Of a stretch of 8,989 nucleotides of DNA, positions 1-5,278 are shown piece after piece. The position numbers and the translations under genes are program-made. Each line of letters starts with the position of its first letter. The stretch's first letter is position 1. Source of the stretch: Trueperaceae bacterium (GTDB taxonomy: Bacteria; Deinococcota; Deinococci; Deinococcales; Trueperaceae). The notes beneath the pieces were generated by a model. The model searched no databases. It was not told where the DNA came from and saw nothing but the letters and a program-made list of their open reading frames with translations. Location: contig JAABSI010000107.1 in the NCBI GenBank assembly GCA_011390455.1, positions 1-8,989 of the forward strand, read 5' to 3'.

Positions 1-12
1 GGTGGGCTCGGC

Positions 13-30
13 CCGCGGCGCGCGCCGCGG
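13..30. terminator. GC-rich perfect palindrome after the thioredoxin-like gene
   Basis: An 18-base perfect palindrome (9-base arms, all G/C) lies 10 bases past the stop of the minus-strand thioredoxin-like gene. It could fold in the mRNA and end or stabilise the operon transcript. No T-rich tract follows it on the leftward strand, and such palindromes arise by chance in DNA this rich in G and C, so the terminator role is weak. Nothing else was recognised in bases 1-40. Confidence 0.3.
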
Positions 31-40
31 CGGTCGCGCT

Positions 41-274
41 TCAGCCGCCGAGCAGCTGCTCGATCTTGCTCTGGCTGGGGCGGCCGCCGGCGTGGACGAC
101 GGTGCCGTCGATGACGACGCCGGGGGTGGCCATCACGCCGTAGCTCATGATGGTCGGCAGGTCCTCGACCTTCTCGACGGTCACGTCGAGGCCCTTGGCT
201 TGGGCGACCTGTTCGATGAGGGCGACGGTGGCTCTGCAGTTGGCGCAACCGGGTCCGAGCACCTTGACGTTCAT
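41..274 (-). CDS. Small thioredoxin-like redox-active disulfide protein
   Basis: This 77-residue protein looks like a minimal thioredoxin fold of the 'redox-active disulfide protein 2' type. The N-terminus reads MNVKVLGPGCANC, so the CxxC pair is C10 and C13 at the end of the first strand. A cis-proline motif ATP follows at 49-51, before the strand VVIDG. There is no signal peptide or membrane segment, so it should be cytoplasmic. It is the third gene of an operon, 25 bases after the permease, with a good ribosome binding site (AAGGAG, 5-base spacer) supporting this ATG. Very small thioredoxins of this kind often sit next to COG0701 permeases and ArsR regulators. The likely role is thiol chemistry or metal(loid) hand-over for the permease. 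The exact substrate is not visible from sequence. Confidence 0.88.
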   Translation of the reverse strand: MNVKVLGPGCANCRATVALIEQVAQAKGLDVTVEKVEDLPTIMSYGVMATPGVVIDGTVVHAGGRPSQSKIEQLLGG

Positions 275-279
275 GGGGT

Positions 280-285
280 CTCCTT
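280..285 (-). promoter_or_regulatory. Ribosome binding site of the thioredoxin-like gene
   Basis: AAGGAG on the minus strand lies 5 bases before the ATG at 274. It fixes the start of this gene and shows that it is translated independently of the permease upstream. It contrasts with the operon's first gene, which has no leader. Confidence 0.75.
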
Positions 286-299
286 ACGAGGGGTGGGCC

Positions 300-1361
300 T
301 CAGCCCAGGATGGCGTTGAAGAGGTAGCCGGTGAAGAGGATGCCGGTGCCGACGACGGCGACGAAGACGGCGATCAGACGGGGCTTGAGCACCTGCCGCA
401 GCAGGATCATCTCGGGGAGCGAGAGCGCCACCACCGCCATCATGAAGGCGAGCAGCGTGCCCATCGCGAGCCCTTTGGCCTGGAGCGCCCCCACCAGCGG
501 GAGGATGCCGGCGACGTTGCTGTAGAGGGGGACGCCGAGGAGCACCGCCATCGGAACCGCGAAGACGTTGTCGGGCGAGGCGATGCGGACGAAGAACGAC
601 TCGGGCACCCAGCCGTGGATGGCCGCGCCGATCCCGATGCCGACGAGGAGGAAGGGCCAGATCTTGCGCACGACCGTCGCGACCTCGTCGAGGCCGGCCG
701 CGAAGCGCTCGCGCCACGTCGGGGGTGTGTCGGCGTCGGTGCCGAGGGTGCCGACCTGCATGGTGTACACGAAGCCCTCGACGTGCTTCTCGAGCTTCAT
801 TCGGCCGAGGAGGAACCCGGCCACGGTGGCCAGGAGCAGGCCGCTGACCACGTACAACGCGGCGATGGGCCAGCCGAAGAGCCCGTACAGGAGCGTCACC
901 GCGACCACGTCGACCATCGGGCTGGCGATCAGGAACGAGAGCGTCACGCCCAGCGGCACGCCGGCGGTGACGAAGCCGATGAAGGCCGGCACCGCGCTGC
1001 ACGAGCAGAAGGGCGTGACCACGCCGAGCCCGGCGGCGAGCACGTTGCCGACGCCCTCGCGCTTGCCGCCGAGCATGGCGCGCGTGCGCGCGACGCTCAT
1101 GAAGCTCCGGAGCACGGCGACCACGAAGATGATGCCCGCGAGCAGGAGCAGGATCTTGGTGGTGTCGTAGAAGAAGAAGTGGGCGGCCTGACCCCAGTGG
1201 CTCGAGGGGTCGAGGCCGGCCACGTCGTAGATCGCCCAGTTCCAGAACGGCAGGATCGACCGGTACGCCGCGATCCAGGTGAGCGTCGCAGCGCCGACCC
1301 AGAGCCAGGATGCGTCGAAGCCTCGGCGCGCGCCGCTGGCGACCGCGGTCCGCGTGCTCAT
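300..1361 (-). CDS. COG0701/ArsP-family permease (metal or metalloid efflux)
   Basis: This 353-residue polytopic membrane protein belongs to the permease family PF03773/COG0701. Hydrophobic stretches near residues 20-38, 66-88, 104-128, 133-155, 158-182, 233-252, 266-290, 297-317 and 328-348 suggest eight or nine membrane helices. The family hallmark TPFCSCSAVP is at 116-125, with cysteines C119 and C121. GVPLYSN (276-282) and LSLPEMILLRQ (314-324) are further conserved stretches. A polar loop occupies about 186-230. Known members export trivalent organoarsenicals (ArsP) or are assigned to Cu/Zn efflux (SO_0444 type), so the substrate is not settled here. The start was chosen because its ATG overlaps the arsR stop as ATGA, which implies translational coupling. 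A longer reading frame upstream runs through arsR and is spurious. Together with the repressor and thioredoxin it forms an inducible efflux operon. Confidence 0.9.
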   Translation of the reverse strand: MSTRTAVASGARRGFDASWLWVGAATLTWIAAYRSILPFWNWAIYDVAGLDPSSHWGQAAHFFFYDTTKILLLLAGIIFVVAVLRSFMSVARTRAMLGGKREGVGNVLAAGLGVVTPFCSCSAVPAFIGFVTAGVPLGVTLSFLIASPMVDVVAVTLLYGLFGWPIAALYVVSGLLLATVAGFLLGRMKLEKHVEGFVYTMQVGTLGTDADTPPTWRERFAAGLDEVATVVRKIWPFLLVGIGIGAAIHGWVPESFFVRIASPDNVFAVPMAVLLGVPLYSNVAGILPLVGALQAKGLAMGTLLAFMMAVVALSLPEMILLRQVLKPRLIAVFVAVVGTGILFTGYLFNAILG

Positions 1362-1699
1362 GCCGTGGCCGTCCGCGCGGGGTCGCTCGTGCGGCAGGTC
1401 GGGGTCGGTCGTTCGGCCACGGTCGCGAGCATCGTGGCGAGGAGCTCGAGTTGGCGCGGCTCGACGCGGTAGTCGATCCAGCGTCCGCGGCGGGTGCCGT
1501 GCACGAGGCCGGCTTCCCGCAGCACCTTCAGGTGGTGCGACAGCAGGTTGGCGGGCACGTCGAGCGCCGCTTGGACCTCGCACGCGCACGACTCGCCGGC
1601 CTGCAGGTGGGCGAGGATCCGAAGCCGGGTGGGCTCGCCGAGTGCCTTGAACGCTCGGGCGCGCGCGTCGAACGATTCAACGTCCGTCGAATCAACCAT
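1358..1699 (-). CDS. arsR: ArsR/SmtB-family metal(loid)-sensing repressor
   Basis: This 113-residue winged-helix repressor is the first gene of the efflux operon. The family opening AFKALGEPTRLRILAHL is at 16-32. The recognition region LLSHHLKVLREAGLV is at 52-66 and the wing, GTRRGRWIDYRV, at 68-79. A CxC pair (C38, C40, in ESCACEV) sits where arsenic sensors such as plasmid R773 ArsR carry ELCVCDL, so As(III), Sb(III) or another thiol-binding ion is the likely inducer. A further cysteine, C102, lies in the tail. In this family inducer binding releases the operator. An ATG 69 bases upstream also lies in frame. I chose the internal ATG because the protein then begins just before the conserved domain and a TACACT box lies 6 bases upstream, giving a leaderless mRNA. 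The stop overlaps the permease start by four bases. Confidence 0.92.
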   Translation of the reverse strand: MVDSTDVESFDARARAFKALGEPTRLRILAHLQAGESCACEVQAALDVPANLLSHHLKVLREAGLVHGTRRGRWIDYRVEPRQLELLATMLATVAERPTPTCRTSDPARTATA

Positions 1700-1705
1700 G
1701 GTCGA
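1692..1705. promoter_or_regulatory. Candidate ArsR operator over the start codon
   Basis: TCAACCATGGTCGA is a near-perfect 14-base inverted repeat with one mismatched pair, centred on the arsR ATG and immediately next to the -10 box. GTCGAA, which overlaps its right end, also occurs at 1667-1672 and 1686-1691. ArsR-family repressors usually bind imperfect dyads over their own promoter, so this placement fits autoregulation. It overlaps coding sequence, and a central CCATGG makes part of the symmetry easy to get by chance. Confidence 0.4.
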
Positions 1706-1734
1706 AGTGTAGAGCCACGGCCGAGATCCGCGAA
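1706..1734 (-). promoter_or_regulatory. Leaderless promoter of the arsR operon
   Basis: The -10 hexamer TACACT (1711-1706) has its last base 6 bases before the ATG, so the expected transcription start is the A of the start codon. A weak -35 candidate, TTCGCG (1734-1729), lies at 17-base spacing. No Shine-Dalgarno sequence is present. The same arrangement recurs at four other genes in the window. Confidence 0.6.
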
Positions 1735-1743
1735 GGGACGTTC

Positions 1744-1766
1744 GGACCCAGCGCCGCGCCGGGTCC
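1744..1766 (-). terminator. Interrupted hairpin between the radical SAM gene and arsR
   Basis: GGACCC and GGGTCC form a 6-bp outer stem, followed by one A-C mismatch and a 4-bp inner G/C stem. The hairpin lies 40 bases past the radical SAM stop and upstream of the arsR promoter. It could end the radical SAM transcript, but no T-tract follows on the minus strand. The apparent inner loop is a single base, so the innermost pair would open in RNA. Confidence 0.35.
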
Positions 1767-1773
1767 ATCCCCC

Positions 1774-1832
1774 GCCAACTCTGGCTGAGGTCGCGGTGCC
1801 CGGATCTAGTCTCCGGCCAACACCGGCTGAGG
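1774..1832 (-). repeat. Direct repeat spanning the stop codon of the radical SAM gene
   Basis: Seventeen-base copies at 1774-1790 and 1816-1832 match at 15 positions and are 42 bases (14 codons) apart. Read on the minus strand in the radical SAM frame, the match extends to eight codons: PQPVLAGD just before the TAG, and PQPELAGD just after it. Of the five base differences over these 24 bases, four are silent third-position changes and one gives V to E. This pattern suggests both copies were once translated. Confidence 0.65.
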
Positions 1833-3137
1833 CATCCGCATCGGCCGGCTGCAGGCCGGGATCTCCTCGAACAGCTCGCGTTCGGCTTCGGGGAGCAGCG
1901 CGCGGGCCAGGTCGCGGATGCCGTTCACGCCGATGAAGAACTCGCGCATCATCACGACCAGCAGGTAGCGCCCGGACTCGGTGAGTTCGAGCGCCTCGGC
2001 GTCGTCGCGCGAGAAGGCGCCCGCCGCCTTGAGGAAGGCGTACTCGACGGGCAGCGCCTGCGCCACGGAGGCGCCGTGCGCGGCGGCGAAGGCCTTCTTG
2101 TCGAGGCGCAACCCGAACAGGTCCATCATCAGCCGGTAGCGCAGGTGGTCGCGGTGCTGCAGGCGCATCCGCGCGTCCACCGACGGGTGGCCCGCCTCGA
2201 TCGCCTCGCGGTACGCGCGCAGCGAGAAGGTGTTGGCGTAGATCTCGCCGTTCAGGTAGCTGAAGCTGCCGCTGCCGATGCCCACGTACTCGTCGTGGTC
2301 GACGATGTACTCGTCGATGAGGCGCGACGGGTCGCGCGAGAAGGCCCAGGCCGACGTCGCCTGGTGCGTCTTGGAGAGCGTCCGCGAGATCAAGCGGTAC
2401 TGCCGCTCCTCGCGGGCGTAGTCCACCTTGCCCAGCGCCTTCTCCAGCGTCCCCTCGACCGCGGGGGAGACCATGAGCGGGTAGTAGGTGATCTGGTTCG
2501 CGCCCACGCCCTCGAGCAGCTCGAGGTCGCGCAGGAGCACCTCGTCGGTGAGCGAGGGCAGGTTGAAGATCATGTCGACGTTGAGCGTCGGCAGCCGGTC
2601 GCGCGCGAACTCGAGGCCCTTGAGGATCTGCTCGGCGGAGCCGTACTTGCCGTAGCGCGCCATCTGCTTGAGCAGCTCGTCGTCGAGGCTCTGCACCCCC
2701 ACCGACATCCGCTGCACGCGCCCCTCGAGCGGCCCGAGCATCTCGGCGTTCAGGTGGTTGGGGTTGGTCTCGGTCGAGACCTCGTCGATGGCGAACAGCT
2801 CGCGCGCGAGGTCGATCGTGGCCGCGAGCTCGTCCGGGAGCACCGTGGGGGTGCCGCCGCCGATGTACATGTCCGAGAACTGGTAGCCGAGGTCGGCCAC
2901 CATCCGCATCTCCTCGCGGAGCGCGCCGAAGTAGGCGCGAGCGGCCTCCTCGCGGAACGGGAAGCGGTTGAAGGAGCAGTAGGGGCAGAGCAGCTCGCAG
3001 AACGGCACGTGCGCGTACAGCAAGTAGCCGCCGTCGCGCTTGGGCGCGGGCAGGTCGCCCGGCCGGTGCGGTTCGAGCTTGAGCTGCTGCGCGCGCAGCC
3101 CGCGCAAGCGGCGGGTGAGCAGGCGTTCGGCGATCAC
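1806..3137 (-). CDS. HemN/HemW-like radical SAM protein (coproporphyrinogen oxidase family)
   Basis: From the GTG start this protein has 443 residues, the usual size of the family. The [4Fe-4S] site CELLCPYC (C47, C51, C54) follows the strand YAHVPF. The SAM-binding GGGTP is at 93-97. ETNPNHL (123-129), SVGVQSLDDELL (145-156), VDMIFNLPSLT (187-197) and VGIGSGSFSY (285-294) match the HemN/HemW barrel. A HemN-type C-terminal domain occupies about 330-430. The extra CxC cysteine of true HemN and the HNxxYW motif typical of HemW were not seen. Oxygen-independent coproporphyrinogen dehydrogenation is therefore uncertain, and a heme-degrading (ChuW/HutW-like) or other role is possible. The GTG has no Shine-Dalgarno sequence and overlaps the stop of an 18-codon leader ORF as GTGA. 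An earlier in-frame GTG at 3248 lies upstream of the apparent promoter and is disfavoured. The gene is transcribed divergently from the flavoprotein gene. Confidence 0.85.
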   Translation of the reverse strand: MIAERLLTRRLRGLRAQQLKLEPHRPGDLPAPKRDGGYLLYAHVPFCELLCPYCSFNRFPFREEAARAYFGALREEMRMVADLGYQFSDMYIGGGTPTVLPDELAATIDLARELFAIDEVSTETNPNHLNAEMLGPLEGRVQRMSVGVQSLDDELLKQMARYGKYGSAEQILKGLEFARDRLPTLNVDMIFNLPSLTDEVLLRDLELLEGVGANQITYYPLMVSPAVEGTLEKALGKVDYAREERQYRLISRTLSKTHQATSAWAFSRDPSRLIDEYIVDHDEYVGIGSGSFSYLNGEIYANTFSLRAYREAIEAGHPSVDARMRLQHRDHLRYRLMMDLFGLRLDKKAFAAAHGASVAQALPVEYAFLKAAGAFSRDDAEALELTESGRYLLVVMMREFFIGVNGIRDLARALLPEAERELFEEIPACSRPMRMPQPVLAGD

Positions 3138-3190
3138 CGGTCCGAGGTCCGGTGGGGGGCGTTGGGCTGCGCAGTGGTTCGGGCGTACAT
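3134..3190 (-). CDS. 18-codon leaderless upstream ORF of the radical SAM gene
   Basis: This short frame begins with an ATG 7 bases after a TACACT -10 box, so it would start at or next to the transcript's 5' end. It encodes MYARTTAQPNAPHRTSDR and ends in TGA, which shares bases with the GTG start of the radical SAM gene (GTGA). That overlap permits termination-reinitiation. The peptide shows no run of one amino acid that would suggest classical attenuation. An alternative is that this is the true N-terminus of the radical SAM protein and the frame change is a sequencing error or frameshift. Confidence 0.5.
   Translation of the reverse strand: MYARTTAQPNAPHRTSDR
3135..3154 (-). promoter_or_regulatory. 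Hairpin holding the GTG start codon
   Basis: In the minus-strand mRNA, CACCGG pairs with CCGGTG around an 8-base loop, and the last three bases of the 3' arm are the GTG start of the radical SAM gene. If it forms, initiation would be blocked until a ribosome on the leader ORF opens it. A 6-bp G/C-rich stem is easy to find by chance in this DNA, so the assignment rests on its position. Confidence 0.4.
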
Positions 3191-3197
3191 GCCGGAC

Positions 3198-3203
3198 AGT
3201 GTA
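3198..3203 (-). promoter_or_regulatory. -10 box of the radical SAM transcription unit
   Basis: TACACT on the minus strand is identical to the arsR -10 box. It is followed by 7 bases and then the ATG of the leader ORF. No convincing -35 element lies 16-18 bases further upstream, so an activator or an extended contact may be needed. Confidence 0.55.
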
Positions 3204-3216
3204 GTCCGCTCGGACT
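3203..3216. promoter_or_regulatory. Perfect inverted repeat abutting the radical SAM -10 box
   Basis: AGTCCG-CT-CGGACT is a perfect 6-base-arm inverted repeat that shares one base with the -10 box, in the position of the promoter spacer. CGGAC also occurs once more at 3193-3197. The position suits an operator for a regulator of the radical SAM gene, but the protein that would bind it is unknown. Confidence 0.4.
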
Positions 3217-3266
3217 CCTGGTACCGGGACATCGTGAACACGCCGCACGAGCCGCAGCGCGCACGG

Positions 3267-3272
3267 TAGGCT
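3267..3272 (+). promoter_or_regulatory. -10 box of the flavoprotein gene (leaderless)
   Basis: TAGGCT ends 5 bases before the ATG at 3278, with no Shine-Dalgarno sequence between them. The expected transcription start falls at or just inside the start codon. The two divergent -10 boxes are about 64 bases apart, so the flavoprotein and radical SAM genes may share control elements. Confidence 0.5.
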
Positions 3273-3277
3273 CGCCC

Positions 3278-4423
3278 ATGGAGCGCTACGACGCGATCGT
3301 CCTGGGGGCCGGCGTGATCGGTTCCGCCGCCGCCCACGTTCTTGCCGCGCGCGGTCAGCGCACCTTGCTGCTCGAGCGCCACGCCTTCGGCCACGACCGC
3401 GGCTCGTCGCACGGCGGTTCGCGCATCTTCCGCCATGCCTACGAGGACGTCCTGCACGTCCGCCTTGCCATCGCCGCCGACGCCGCCTGGACGGCGCTCG
3501 AGGCGGCCACCGGCGAGCGCCTGCTGCAGCGCACCGGCGGGCTCGACCTGGGCCTGGTGGGGGGCGGCGAGCTCGACCCGATCGAGGCGGCGCTCCGCGC
3601 CGAGGGGAGCGCCGTCGAGCGGCTGTCGGCCGCCGAGGTGCGCGCCCGCTTCCCGGCCTTCGCGCCCGACGACGACGTCGAGGCGCTCTACCAGCCGAGC
3701 GCCGGCATCGTCCCGGCCTCGCGCGCGGTCGCGGTGCTGCAGCGCGCGGCGGCTGCGGCGGGCGTGGAGCTGCGCGACCAGGAGCCGGCGACCGAGGTGC
3801 GGCTCAGCGCGCAGGGCGTCGAGGTGGCCACCCGGCACGGCCGCGTCGGCGCGGACCGTCTGGTCGTCGCCGCCGGTGCCTGGTTGGCGGACGTGCTGCC
3901 CGACCTGGCGCTGCCGCTGCACGTCGAGCGCCAGCAGGTGCTCTACGCCTCGGTGGGCGCCGACGCGCGCGCGTTCGCGCCCGAGCGGATGCCGCTCTTC
4001 ATCGCGCGGGGCACCGGGCGCGACCAGGCCGGCGGCATCTACGGCTTCCCGCTCTACGACGCCCCGAACGCGATCAAGATCTCCGACCATCAGGGGGCGC
4101 CGCGCATCCGACTCGATGAGCGCACCGACGAACTGCACGAGGACCGCGCCGCGGCCACGATCGCCGCGGCCCGGCGGCTGCTGCCCGGCCTGACCGGTCG
4201 GCTGACCCGCTACGAGACCTGCCTCTACACCAAGACGCCCGACGAGCGCTTCGTGCTCGACCGCCACCCCGAGCACCCGCACGTGGTGGTCGCCGGCGGC
4301 GGCAGCGGCCATGCCTTCAAGTTCGGCCCGCTGCTGGGCTCGATCGCGGCGGACCTGGCGCTCGACGGCGCGACGGCGCACGGCATCGAGCCCTTCGCGC
4401 TGGCGCGCTTCGCGAACGCGTAG
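3278..4423 (+). CDS. Monomeric sarcosine oxidase / N-methyltryptophan oxidase family flavoprotein
   Basis: This 381-residue protein belongs to the DAO-type FAD oxidases close to monomeric sarcosine oxidase (MSOX) and SolA, which oxidatively demethylate N-methyl amino acids to the amine plus formaldehyde and hydrogen peroxide. The dinucleotide-binding motif GAGVIGSAAA is at 10-19 and the ribose-binding acidic residue E33 follows. SSHGGSRIFRHAY (43-55) carries the equivalents of MSOX H45, R49 and R52. C315 in ETCLYTKTPDERF aligns with the MSOX cysteine that binds FAD covalently. SGHAFKF supplies the equivalents of G344 and K348. K267 and H271 probably correspond to MSOX K265 and H269, the lysine being the one that activates oxygen. 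Length and residue numbering match the family almost exactly, which supports the ATG chosen; a longer frame upstream has no coding character. The exact substrate (sarcosine, N-methyltryptophan, or another amine such as pipecolate) cannot be read from sequence. Cytoplasmic, no signal peptide. Confidence 0.88.
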   Translation: MERYDAIVLGAGVIGSAAAHVLAARGQRTLLLERHAFGHDRGSSHGGSRIFRHAYEDVLHVRLAIAADAAWTALEAATGERLLQRTGGLDLGLVGGGELDPIEAALRAEGSAVERLSAAEVRARFPAFAPDDDVEALYQPSAGIVPASRAVAVLQRAAAAAGVELRDQEPATEVRLSAQGVEVATRHGRVGADRLVVAAGAWLADVLPDLALPLHVERQQVLYASVGADARAFAPERMPLFIARGTGRDQAGGIYGFPLYDAPNAIKISDHQGAPRIRLDERTDELHEDRAAATIAAARRLLPGLTGRLTRYETCLYTKTPDERFVLDRHPEHPHVVVAGGGSGHAFKFGPLLGSIAADLALDGATAHGIEPFALARFANA

Positions 4424-4445
4424 CCGACGCTCGCGCGCCCCGCGG

Positions 4446-4451
4446 TACCCT
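4446..4451 (+). promoter_or_regulatory. -10 box of the CBS-domain gene (leaderless)
   Basis: TACCCT ends 5 bases before the ATG at 4457, again without a Shine-Dalgarno sequence. The 33-base gap after the flavoprotein gene therefore seems to hold its own promoter, although read-through from the flavoprotein gene is also possible. No clear -35 element. Confidence 0.45.
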
Positions 4452-4456
4452 GGGCC

Positions 4457-5209
4457 ATGGCCCGCACCGCGCCCTCCACCGACGACCTCCCCGCCACCGA
4501 GCGCGACCGCGTCGAGCGGTTCCTGGCGGCCTTCAACGCCGTCGACCGGCTGCTGCGCGAACGCACCGGCGTCCAGGACCACGGCGTGCCGTTCCGGTCC
4601 GTGCTGCGCCGCTACGCCCGCGACCACCGCGGCCAGAAGATGGCCGATCGGCTCGATGACTACGCCGAGCTGCGCAACGTGCTCGTCCACGAGACGATCG
4701 TCCCCAACGGCTGGTTGGCGGTGCCCACCGAGGACGTCGTGCGCCGCATCGAGGGCTACCGCGACGCACTCGATGGCGGCCAACGCGCCGACCAGGCCTT
4801 CCGGCGCGAGGTGGCCACCGTCGCGATGGACACGCCCTTGCGCGACGCCCTCGCGCAAGCCCACGCGACCGGGTTCTCGCAGTTCCCGGTGATCGACGAC
4901 GGCGCGGTCGCCGGGCTCCTGACCGACCGCGGCATCGCGCGCTGGCTGGCGGCCACCGCCGCGCGCGAGGGCGCGTCGGTCAGCGCCTCGCTGAAGGGTG
5001 CCACGGTGGCGGAGGTGCAGCTCGCCGACGCCGACCGCACCACCTGGGCGCTCGCTGCGCGCAGCGAGCCCGCCGAGCGGGTGCTCGCCCGTTTCGTCGA
5101 CGCCCCCGAGCTGGAGGCGGTGCTGATCACCGAGCACGGTGAGGCCCGCCAAGGGCTGCTGGGGATCGCGACCCACCAGGACGTGGTGCGGTTCTGGGAT
5201 CCGGGCTGA
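4457..5209 (+). CDS. HEPN-like helical domain fused to a CBS pair
   Basis: This 250-residue protein has two parts. Residues 1-105 look all-helical and charged, and include ELRNVLVHE (71-79). R73-N-x3-H78 is the R-x4-H signature of HEPN domains, many of which are RNases or nucleotidyltransferase partners. Residues about 115-250 form two CBS repeats: the first has MDTPLRDAL followed by FSQFPVIDDGAVAGLLTDRGIARWL (ends of this stretch at 140 and 164), and the second has VLARFVDAPELEAVLITEHGEARQGLLGI ending near 237. CBS pairs bind adenine nucleotides and switch the attached domain. The inferred role is a nucleotide-sensing cytoplasmic regulator or ribonuclease, with no known partner nearby. It lies between the amine oxidase and the PHO-box-controlled pst operon. 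The N-terminal domain could instead be a non-catalytic helical bundle, because one short motif is weak proof. The CBS call is firm and the HEPN call moderate. Confidence 0.78.
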   Translation: MARTAPSTDDLPATERDRVERFLAAFNAVDRLLRERTGVQDHGVPFRSVLRRYARDHRGQKMADRLDDYAELRNVLVHETIVPNGWLAVPTEDVVRRIEGYRDALDGGQRADQAFRREVATVAMDTPLRDALAQAHATGFSQFPVIDDGAVAGLLTDRGIARWLAATAAREGASVSASLKGATVAEVQLADADRTTWALAARSEPAERVLARFVDAPELEAVLITEHGEARQGLLGIATHQDVVRFWDPG

Positions 5210-5225
5210 GCGCGGCCGGCGTGCC

Positions 5226-5263
5226 CTGACACAGCGCTGACGCGGGCTGACGTCCGCCTGACG
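5226..5263 (+). promoter_or_regulatory. PHO-box-like array: four CTGAC repeats before pstS
   Basis: CTGAC begins at 5226, 5237, 5247 and 5258, giving steps of 11, 10 and 11 bases, which is one helical turn. The last three are followed by G. PhoB/PhoP-type regulators bind direct repeats with 11-base periodicity (CTGTCAT in E. coli). The array ends 9-10 bases before the -10 box, as in known PhoB-activated promoters where the box replaces the -35 element. This predicts induction of pst by phosphate starvation. No phoB or phoR gene lies in the window. Confidence 0.75.
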
Positions 5264-5272
5264 ATGCCTCCG

Positions 5273-5278
5273 TACGGT
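5273..5278 (+). promoter_or_regulatory. -10 box of the pst operon
   Basis: TACGGT lies 9-10 bases after the last CTGACG repeat, and 6 bases before an in-frame ATG at 5285. Transcription is expected to begin about 5285. That leaves a 42-base leader to the Shine-Dalgarno start of pstS, or no leader if the ATG at 5285 is used. Confidence 0.6.

Noticed and set aside
147..1472. 441-residue open frame on the plus strand opposite the permease and repressor
   Set aside because: It is rich in His, Glu, Asp, Arg and Gly without any fold signature, and it is antisense to genes with strong motifs.
1806..3137. Assignment as HemW heme chaperone or as proven HemN
   Set aside because: The HNxxYW motif of HemW and the extra CxC cysteine of HemN were not found, so only a family-level name is justified.
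1528..3279. 583-residue open frame on the minus strand overlapping the radical SAM gene in another frame
   Set aside because: It is Arg/Ala/Pro-rich and lies in the wrong frame relative to a clear radical SAM protein. Its start depends on sequence upstream of the promoter.
3134..5176. 680-residue open frame on the minus strand opposite the flavoprotein and CBS genes
   Set aside because: Its composition is the Arg/Gly/Val-rich pattern of antisense reading in GC-rich DNA, with no recognisable domain, and it overlaps two genes that have clear family motifs. Only its last 18 codons, the leader ORF, are of interest.
5206..5210. CTGAG as a fifth PHO-box repeat
   Set aside because: It lies 20 bases before the first CTGAC with no repeat between, has a mismatch, and falls on the stop codon of the CBS gene.
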